Source: JBDRAU01 sp043823315
GTDB lineage: Bacteria; Patescibacteriota; UBA1384; DTJR01
Direction: 5' to 3'
Assembly: GCA_043823315.1 (NCBI GenBank)
Contig: JBDRAU010000055.1
Coordinates: forward strand, 1 to 5,562
DNA: 5,562 bases
How positions within the stretch are numbered: position 1 is the stretch's first letter; each line of letters starts with the position of its first letter. The position numbers and the translations under genes were made by a program. This document shows, one piece after another, positions 1 through 3,114 of this stretch. The notes under the pieces were generated by a model that saw only the letters and a list, made by a program, of their open reading frames with translations, searched no databases and was not told where the DNA came from.

Positions 1-312
1 CCCAAGATCAATTGCATAGTCGCGAAGAAGCCTATCTCCAAAAGCGTGAAAGGTGGAAATCTGCGTATCAACAAAACCGTATGGCACAAGCTTATCAACC
101 CTCTCCTCCATTTCGGTGGCCGCTTTGTCAGTGAAAGTCAGGGCCAGAATCTCTGCTGGCATGGCCCATTTTTTTGAAATAATATTGGCGATGCGCCTCG
201 TGATAACAAGAGTTTTGCCCGTTCCCGCTCCCGCGATAATAAGAAGCGGACCGTTTTTATGGGTAACGGCCTGTTTCTGTTCAGGATTCAAATCTTTAAG
301 AAGATCGCCCAT
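1..312 (-). CDS. uvrD: UvrD/PcrA/Rep-type superfamily 1 DNA helicase, N-terminal part (partial)
   Basis: These are the first 104 codons of an ATP-dependent 3'-5' DNA helicase of the UvrD/PcrA/Rep family, which acts in nucleotide excision repair, mismatch repair and replication restart. The rest lies beyond base 1. Visible motifs are a Q-motif (LNPEQKQAV, residues 8-16), Walker A (GAGTGKT, 28-34, contacting the ATP phosphates), motif Ia (ALTFTDKAATEMEERV, 57-72) and the ISTFHAFG motif (85-92). The run PYGFVDTQISTFHAFG, followed by RLLRDYAIDLG, is wording I associate with CPR UvrD proteins, but that is recollection and not a search result. The ATG at 312 is chosen because the Q-motif begins a few residues later, as is normal for the family, and because an extended -10 element ends 8 nt upstream. 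No Shine-Dalgarno sequence is visible. UvrD, PcrA and Rep cannot be told apart from this fragment. Confidence 0.93.
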   Translation of the reverse strand, partial: MGDLLKDLNPEQKQAVTHKNGPLLIIAGAGTGKTLVITRRIANIISKKWAMPAEILALTFTDKAATEMEERVDKLVPYGFVDTQISTFHAFGDRLLRDYAIDLG

Positions 313-320
313 TAAGCCCG

Positions 321-329
321 ATTATAGCA
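321..329 (-). promoter_or_regulatory. Extended -10 promoter of the uvrD-type gene, leaderless type
   Basis: The minus strand reads TGCTATAAT, a perfect extended -10 (TGn plus TATAAT). It is followed by 8 nt and then the ATG at 312. A start site 6-8 nt below the -10 falls within 0-3 nt of the start codon, so the mRNA would be leaderless or nearly so, which fits the lack of a ribosome binding site. No good -35 hexamer lies 17 nt upstream. The same nonamer stands 7 nt before the lipoprotein gene. Confidence 0.7.
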
Positions 330-345
330 CAAGTCGTAAATGAAA
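327..345. repeat. Direct repeat copy 1 (uvrD upstream region)
   Basis: On the plus strand this reads GC, two variable bases, AAGTCGT, then AAATGAAA. A second copy at 569-592 has the same order but with GTATA inserted between AAGTCGT and AAATGAAA. The copies lie about 240 bp apart on either side of the repeat-rich gap. This one contains the TGC of the uvrD extended -10, so the far copy looks like a decayed duplicate of the uvrD upstream region. Confidence 0.5.
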
Positions 346-368
346 AATTTATACAAAATCCCTTTATT

Positions 369-409
369 CTTCGAGCGATCCTGAGCCCGGGCGAAGGAGA
401 GTCGAGAAG
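369..409. repeat. REP-like imperfect palindrome
   Basis: This 41-bp intergenic segment starts CTTCGAG and ends CTCGAAG-like (TCGAGAAG), with a CCCGGG palindrome at its centre flanked by TCCT and AGGA on the minus strand. The mix of TTCGA, CTGAGC and GCGAAGG words resembles the dispersed palindromic repeats of many bacterial genomes (CTGAGC/GCGAAG-type REP sequences). The words CTTCGAG and CTGAGCC recur in the same order at 458-473, so the gap holds at least two related units. No protein-coding signal overlaps it. Confidence 0.5.
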
Positions 410-417
410 TATAGATG

Positions 418-440
418 GTTTGGCGTTCCACCCGCCAAAC
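418..440. repeat. Perfect 8-bp hairpin with GGTGGAA/TTCCACC loop
   Basis: The arms GTTTGGCG (418-425) and CGCCAAAC (433-440) are perfectly complementary and enclose a 7-nt loop, TTCCACC on plus and GGTGGAA on minus. A second hairpin at 942-968 has the same loop in the opposite orientation and the same innermost three stem pairs (GCG/CGC), while its outer stem differs. Stem divergence with a constant loop suggests a real structural element. No T-run follows it on the minus strand, so it is not an ordinary terminator. Confidence 0.6.
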
Positions 441-457
441 ACGACAACCTGCCAGCT

Positions 458-535
458 CTTCGAGTCTGAGCCTGTCTTCGATTGCCACTCAGACCCCGAG
501 TTTGTTGAATGGGAGGCCTCTTCCCTCAGAGTCGA
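458..535. repeat. Nested inverted repeats in the uvrD upstream gap
   Basis: GTCTGAG (464-470) and CTCAGAC (488-494) form a perfect 7-bp inverted repeat around a 17-nt loop. TTCGAGTCTGAG (459-470) also matches the reverse complement of 524-535 at 11 of 12 positions, giving a competing wider pairing. A GAGGCCTC palindrome lies at 513-520. Together with the units at 369-409 and 418-440, these repeats fill most of the non-coding interval between the helicase and the small membrane-protein gene. The open frames crossing this stretch resemble no protein family I recognise, and I regard it as non-coding. Confidence 0.5.
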
Positions 536-568
536 ATGACCAGCAGGTAGGATTCGAACCATAATTTT

Positions 569-592
569 GCGTAAGTCGTGTATAAAATGAAA
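569..592. repeat. Direct repeat copy 2, decayed uvrD upstream region
   Basis: On the plus strand this reads GCGT, AAGTCGT, GTATA, AAATGAAA, matching 327-345 apart from two substitutions and a 5-nt insertion. The neighbouring sequence that should hold the -10 is degraded (AAAATTAT in place of TGCTATAAT), so it is unlikely to be an active promoter. It sits just beyond the terminator of the small membrane-protein gene, and its AAATGAAA end overlaps the T-rich tail of that terminator. Confidence 0.45.
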
Positions 593-630
593 GAGGCCCG
601 GCCCACGATAGAACGTGTGGGACGGGCCCC
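582..630 (-). terminator. Intrinsic terminator of the small membrane-protein gene
   Basis: Read on the minus strand, a GC-rich stem is formed by GGCCCG (628-623) with CGGGCC (600-595), and extended inside by CCCAC/GTGGG pairs (621-617 with 606-602) after one G-A mismatch. The stem is followed directly by the T-rich run TCTTTCATTTTAT. It begins 10 nt after the TAA of the 80-codon gene, the usual place for a Rho-independent terminator. A smaller CCCG-TCA-CGGG hairpin sits between the stop codon and the main stem. Confidence 0.75.
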
Positions 631-640
631 GTGACGGGCT

Positions 641-883
641 TTACTGGGGTGTACTCTGCCGGCGCTTCCGGGCATCTCGCGCTATTATCAGCGTGACAAT
701 GTCGAAGGCCACGAGGCCTAACGGAATACAACCGACGAAACCACCCCATCCGCTTAGTTGCGGATCCTGGAGTACGCGACGGTAATCGTCACAGAAGCCC
801 CAGATGGCGAAGGTCGCCCAAACAAGCAATGGCCAGGCGACTAATCGCAAAACGACGTTCACAACCAATCGTGTTTTCGTCAT
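641..883 (-). CDS. Small two-helix membrane protein, unknown function
   Basis: This 80-residue protein matches no family I recognise. It has two hydrophobic segments (about 8-30 and 47-68). A basic N-terminus (K3, R5) and basic C-terminal tail (ARKRR, 71-75) predict both ends in the cytoplasm and a short external loop with D32, D33, R35, R36. Cys31 and Cys52 lie at helix edges. I chose the ATG at 883 because AAAGGGG stands 11 nt upstream; a TTG at 904 is in frame but lies on the wrong side of that site. The gene has its own promoter, a leader of about 114 nt and a terminator, so it is an independent unit. A hand count of two 60-nt stretches inside it gives 57-60% G+C, against about 28% in a lipoprotein-gene stretch and about 50% in nrdJ stretches, which hints at a separate origin. 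The complete expression signals are the main argument that the gene is real. Confidence 0.7.
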   Translation of the reverse strand: MTKTRLVVNVVLRLVAWPLLVWATFAIWGFCDDYRRVLQDPQLSGWGGFVGCIPLGLVAFDIVTLIIARDARKRRQSTPQ

Positions 884-998
884 TTGCTTCAATTCCCCTT
901 TCAAGGGTTGCTGCGATTTTTCCTACTTTTCAAGCCCTCAAGAGATTTGCGGGTGGAACGCAAATCTTCCCCCTCACAAATCCTCTTCAAAGCTCAAT
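884..998 (-). promoter_or_regulatory. Structured 5' leader of the small membrane-protein gene
   Basis: The predicted start site near 997 gives a leader of about 114 nt. It can form three helices: a 9-10 bp hairpin (942-968); AGGGCTTG (938-931) with CAACCCT (910-904), one C bulged; and CCCTTGAAAGGG, which would bury the ribosome binding site AAAGGGG (901-895). The second and third helices use the same CCCT, so they exclude each other, and that arrangement could control translation. It matches no riboswitch class I know. All pairings were found by eye and no folding energy was calculated. Confidence 0.45.
942..968. repeat. 9-10 bp hairpin with TTCCACC/GGTGGAA loop
   Basis: The arms AGATTTGCG (943-951) and CGCAAATCT (959-967) are perfectly complementary, and a G-T wobble at 942/968 adds a tenth pair. 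The 7-nt loop is GGTGGAA on plus and TTCCACC on minus. It lies within the leader of the minus-strand gene ending at 641. The hairpin at 418-440 shares the loop in reverse orientation and the GCG/CGC inner stem, so the pair brackets the small gene and its terminator. Confidence 0.7.
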
Positions 999-1003
999 TC
1001 GTT

Positions 1004-1032
1004 AGTATACCACAAAATCGACCAAAAGTCAA
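1004..1032 (-). promoter_or_regulatory. Sigma70-type promoter of the small membrane-protein gene
   Basis: On the minus strand, TTGACT (1032-1027) and TATACT (1009-1004) are separated by exactly 17 nt. Each hexamer differs from consensus at one position, making this the best -35/-10 pair in the window. Transcription would start near 997. The promoter begins 10 nt beyond the stem-loop of the thioredoxin terminator, so one unit ends and the next begins within about 40 bp. Confidence 0.8.
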
Positions 1033-1041
1033 TGCTACACC

Positions 1042-1067
1042 AAAAGAGGGCCTCTCGGCCCCTTTTT
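1042..1067 (-). terminator. Intrinsic terminator after thioredoxin, possibly bidirectional
   Basis: A GGGCC/GGCCC stem with a 4-nt loop is flanked by A/T runs. On the minus strand it is followed by TCTTTT, and on the plus strand by CTTTTT. It lies 18 nt past the thioredoxin stop codon and would end the upstream minus-strand transcript. There is no plus-strand gene, so only the minus direction has an evident use. Confidence 0.75.
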
Positions 1068-1085
1068 GCTAGTAAAAATATTTCT

Positions 1086-1397
1086 TTATATCCCGAGTGC
1101 TTTTTGCAACTTTTCCTTGCTTTGAACACCCATCAGCTGTTCAGCTGGTTTTCCGTCTTTAAAAATTATAATTGTCGGGATCGACATAACCTGAAATTGA
1201 TTAGCGAGCTCGCCTTCTTTGTCAACATCGACTTTGTAGATCTCCGCCTTATCACCCACATCCTTGGCTAGTTCGTCAATCACCGGAGCCATCATCTTGC
1301 AAGGCCCGCACCACGCCGCATAGAAATCGACCAGCACCGGTTTTTTTGATCCCTCTACTTTTTTCTTAAACTCACTGCCCTTAAGTTCTTTTCCCAT
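1086..1397 (-). CDS. trxA: Thioredoxin
   Basis: This is a 103-residue thioredoxin of standard bacterial length, a cytoplasmic dithiol reductant. The active site WCGPC occupies residues 29-33. Asp24, the buried acid of the VDF motif, and the cis-proline of SIPT (Pro74) are both present. The protein is a single thioredoxin fold with no signal peptide. I chose the ATG at 1397 because AGGAGG (1412-1407) precedes it by 9 nt. The in-frame GTG at 1406 abuts that site with no spacer and cannot be the start. Class II ribonucleotide reductases are generally reduced by thioredoxin, so its place about 1.7 kb downstream of nrdJ on the same strand suggests it supplies those electrons; that link is inference. 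The start lies inside the 3' end of the membrane-protein gene as it reads here, and an intrinsic terminator follows. Confidence 0.97.
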   Translation of the reverse strand: MGKELKGSEFKKKVEGSKKPVLVDFYAAWCGPCKMMAPVIDELAKDVGDKAEIYKVDVDKEGELANQFQVMSIPTIIIFKDGKPAEQLMGVQSKEKLQKALGI

Positions 1398-1882
1398 GTT
1401 GCCCACCCTCCTAAAAACTTATATTTATTTTTAATTTTTATATACGATTTTTCTGCGACAATGATCGCAACAACAAAAACCACATCTGCCAAGATAGTAT
1501 TTCGATAAAATGGAATTGCGTTTGTAAAACACCTAAGTAATCCCGCCAATGAATGCTCGTACCAAGGTCCGATAAAAACACCGAAATTTGAAATTACAAA
1601 AAAGCCGATTGAGCCCAAAATAACCCCTAATACCGGCGGAATTTTTTTAACTCTTCCCATCAGTGCATAGCCGATAAAACCGATGTAGACAAAAACAGAA
1701 ACAAAGCTAAATCCGAGAAAAATATCGCTTAAGAGCATAATCGCAATCGCCAAAACTACGCCCTTTAACAGGGATGATTTTCTCGAGTTCATAAAGATCA
1801 AGCTTCCGATCGGCGTAAAGTTTGCCGGATGCGGAATCAGTCTCGAGACAACAGACAAAACAAGCGATAAATAAAATGCCAT
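1355..1882 (-). CDS. DUF6580-family polytopic membrane protein, putative transporter
   Basis: This integral membrane protein has about five hydrophobic stretches (roughly 3-16, 38-57, 60-76, 82-105, 129-145). It carries the signatures I associate with the DUF6580 putative transport family: SRLIPHPANFTPIG (13-26), LSDIFLGF (51-58), NFGVF (99-103) and AIPFYRNT with a following Asp133 (122-133). No substrate is established for the family as far as I know. Its size and helical layout recall ECF-transporter substrate-binding subunits, which is a guess. The ATG at 1882 follows an in-frame TAA (1900-1898), so the protein cannot start much earlier. Residues 157-175 read through the thioredoxin ribosome binding site and 43 nt into trxA, giving a non-hydrophobic tail that does not look like the family. 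One T fewer in the run at 1413-1417 would end the protein at residue 156, ahead of that site. Confidence 0.8.
   Translation of the reverse strand: MAFYLSLVLSVVSRLIPHPANFTPIGSLIFMNSRKSSLLKGVVLAIAIMLLSDIFLGFSFVSVFVYIGFIGYALMGRVKKIPPVLGVILGSIGFFVISNFGVFIGPWYEHSLAGLLRCFTNAIPFYRNTILADVVFVVAIIVAEKSYIKIKNKYKFLGGWATWEKNLRAVSLRKK
1407..1412 (-). promoter_or_regulatory. Ribosome binding site deciding the thioredoxin start
   Basis: The minus strand reads AGGAGG, 9 nt before the ATG at 1397. It is the only full-consensus Shine-Dalgarno site before a recognisable gene here and rules out the upstream GTG at 1406 as start. It lies inside the extended tail of the preceding membrane-protein frame. Confidence 0.85.
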
Positions 1883-1894
1883 GGTTATAAATGA

Positions 1895-1923
1895 AATTTA
1901 GATCATAAAACGGTCAATGTCAA
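1895..1923 (-). promoter_or_regulatory. Candidate promoter of the DUF6580 gene
   Basis: On the minus strand, a perfect TTGACA (1923-1918) is followed after 17 nt by TAAATT (1900-1895, 4 of 6 consensus bases). A start near 1888 would leave only about 6 nt before the ATG at 1882, again a nearly leaderless transcript, in keeping with the lack of a Shine-Dalgarno site. The -35 begins four bases past the lipoprotein stop codon. Confidence 0.5.
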
Positions 1924-1926
1924 ATC

Positions 1927-2502
1927 TTAATAATTCGACAGATCAGCAACTGAAACCGGCTCCTCGACGTCCGGACAATAGACTCCAATACCATCAAACT
2001 TTATAAGGGACAGGTTTGAAGGAATATCGATATTAAATTCGCTCTGATCGACTGCTGAAGCGATCTCTTTCACAACAGCCAGAGGTCTCGTCGTGTTGTT
2101 TTGATTCATGAGAGAAACTTTAATCGGTCCGCATGCCCCATTGTACGTAAACAGATTAATTTTTATTTTTGTCGCAGAGACAATTGTTACCGAGCCGGAA
2201 ATATTATATTTATAAACTTTCCTGAATGGAACGATCAATCCAATCTTTTTTTGCTCTTGGGGATCAACCAAACTGCTCGCAGAACCCTCGGTTGTTTTGC
2301 CGCGCTCTTCCAAATATGCATAAAGAGCAGGGTCAGTCAGCTGATATCTCAAAAAACCATCTTGTCGCAAAAGAGGATCAACATTACTTAGCTCTTGGCT
2401 TGGAGCAGGAGTTTGAACGACAGCGGTTTTGTTTTGCGAAGAAGAACAACCATACATAAATATAACCGATAGCACAACTCCAACTAAAACAGATTTCTTC
2501 AT
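1927..2502 (-). CDS. Lipoprotein with DM13-like C-terminal domain
   Basis: This 191-residue exported protein starts with a lysine pair, a hydrophobic stretch (4-16) and a lipobox-like MYGC ending at Cys19, where lipid would be attached. A Ser/Gln/Pro-rich linker (about 20-40) follows. Residues about 90-188 form a beta-rich domain with the order ISGSVTIV (101-108), KINLFTYNGACGP (114-126), FNIDIP (156-161) and FDGIGVYC (169-176). This resembles the DM13 domain, an extracellular fold suggested to be redox-active through a conserved cysteine. Cys124 and Cys176 are the only cysteines in the mature chain after Cys19. The DM13 assignment is pattern recognition at moderate confidence; the lipoprotein call is firmer. 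The ATG at 2502 lies 7 nt after an extended -10, so the mRNA is probably leaderless. The gene lies between the corrinoid adenosyltransferase and the DUF6580 gene. Confidence 0.75.
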   Translation of the reverse strand: MKKSVLVGVVLSVIFMYGCSSSQNKTAVVQTPAPSQELSNVDPLLRQDGFLRYQLTDPALYAYLEERGKTTEGSASSLVDPQEQKKIGLIVPFRKVYKYNISGSVTIVSATKIKINLFTYNGACGPIKVSLMNQNNTTRPLAVVKEIASAVDQSEFNIDIPSNLSLIKFDGIGVYCPDVEEPVSVADLSNY

Positions 2503-2509
2503 CGACTTA

Positions 2510-2518
2510 ATTATAGCA
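2510..2518 (-). promoter_or_regulatory. Extended -10 promoter of the lipoprotein gene, leaderless type
   Basis: The minus strand reads TGCTATAAT, then 7 nt, then the ATG at 2502. A start site about 7 nt below the -10 coincides with the A of ATG. The nonamer is identical to the one before the uvrD-type gene. A weak -35 (TTAACT, 4 of 6) is available at an 18-nt spacing. Confidence 0.7.
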
Positions 2519-2530
2519 AATTTATCAGTC

Positions 2531-2557
2531 CGTAGTTAATAGTTAGTAGCCGGTAGT
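2531..2557. repeat. Degenerate 7-bp tandem repeat
   Basis: TAG recurs at 2533, 2540, 2547 and 2554, exactly every 7 bp, within units resembling GTAGTTA. Near-identical TTATCAG (2522-2528) and TAATCAG (2557-2563) flank the array. It fills most of the 72-bp gap between the cobO stop codon and the lipoprotein gene, immediately upstream of the promoter of the latter. Confidence 0.5.
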
Positions 2558-2574
2558 AATCAGAATCACCAAAA

Positions 2575-3087
2575 CTAATAATCGATTCCGACGATAGCTA
2601 ATTTTCCTTTTCTATAAGGATGCTTTATTTCTTTAACTTCGCTCACTAGATCGGATAAATCGATAAGCCGTTTGTACTTGGGGCGTCCGGTTAGAATTAA
2701 ATATTTGGCTTTACTGAAATTTTTAATCAAGTCCTCAACCTCGCTCACCTTGATGAGTCCTCCTTTAATCGCCCCTAGAATCTCATCGCATACAACTATG
2801 TCGAACTTGCCCATATTTCGAAAAACATACTTGAGACCCTTCTGCGCCGCCTGAATGTGACTGGAGATTTTATGCGAGTCGCGAAATAATCCGACAAAGC
2901 CAAGGCCGAATTTCTTGTGAGTCAGATTTTTAATTTTCTTGAGCGCCTTATCTTCCCCGGTAATCGACTTAGGGGATTTAATGAACTGGATAAACAAAAT
3001 TTTTTTGCCATAGCCGCTGGCACGCAGCACCAATCCTAAGGCCGCAGTTGTTTTTCCCTTTCCATTTCCGTAGTAAGTAATAATCAT
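2575..3087 (-). CDS. cobO: Corrinoid adenosyltransferase, CobA/CobO/BtuR type
   Basis: This enzyme transfers the adenosyl group of ATP to cob(I)alamin or its precursors, making adenosylcobalamin in the cytoplasm. The 170 residues cover a single P-loop domain of near-typical length. Walker A is GNGKGKTT (7-14) at the N-terminus, as in CobA. Further signatures are FIQFIK (32-37), TGE (43-45), VVCDEILGAIKGG (98-110, with the acidic DE pair), LTGRP (132-136), and the closing KHPYRKGKLAIVGIDY (155-170). It is not a PduO-type enzyme, whose fold and motifs differ. The ATG at 3087 lies just before the P-loop. No strong ribosome binding site precedes it. Only 27 nt separate it from the nrdJ stop codon and I see no terminator there, so co-transcription with nrdJ is likely. 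It makes the cofactor that its neighbour requires. The other corrinoid pathway genes are not in the window. Confidence 0.93.
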   Translation of the reverse strand: MIITYYGNGKGKTTAALGLVLRASGYGKKILFIQFIKSPKSITGEDKALKKIKNLTHKKFGLGFVGLFRDSHKISSHIQAAQKGLKYVFRNMGKFDIVVCDEILGAIKGGLIKVSEVEDLIKNFSKAKYLILTGRPKYKRLIDLSDLVSEVKEIKHPYRKGKLAIVGIDY

Positions 3088-3114
3088 TATTCAAACCACA
3101 ATAATCAATTGTTC

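Noticed and set aside
541..562. tRNA-like T-arm on the minus strand (GGTTCGAATCC), possibly a tRNA or att-site remnant
   Set aside because: Only the T-loop and 3' half of the stem look right. The 5' half of the T-stem does not pair at three of five positions, and there is no anticodon arm, D arm or matching acceptor strand. The palindromic TTCGAA core may be chance.
296..562. 88-codon minus-strand open frame across the uvrD upstream gap
   Set aside because: It overlaps the uvrD start and promoter, consists largely of palindromic repeats, has no ribosome binding site, and its translation has no domain character.
489..749. 86-codon minus-strand open frame overlapping the 3' end of the small membrane-protein gene
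   Set aside because: It is in a different frame from the better supported gene, crosses its terminator, and lacks a ribosome binding site or any recognisable motif.
948..962. T-box-like string GCGGGTGGAACGC on the plus strand (also at 436-424 on minus)
   Set aside because: It recalls the T-box antiterminator motif, but there is no specifier stem, no aminoacyl-tRNA synthetase or amino-acid gene downstream, and no plus-strand gene at all. The string is simply the hairpin loop with its inner stem.
884..1003. Cobalamin riboswitch in the leader or intergenic regions
   Set aside because: B12-related genes prompted a check, but I saw no match to the B12 box (AGCCAGGAGACCTGCC-like) on either strand of any intergenic region. 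The upstream region of nrdJ, where one would be expected, is outside the window.
804..1271. 155-codon plus-strand open frame
   Set aside because: It runs antisense across the small membrane-protein gene start, its promoter and leader, the trxA terminator and most of trxA. Its translation looks like no protein family.
1398..1406. GTG at 1406 as the thioredoxin start
   Set aside because: It directly abuts AGGAGG with no spacer. The in-frame ATG at 1397 has a normal 9-nt spacing and gives a standard-length thioredoxin.
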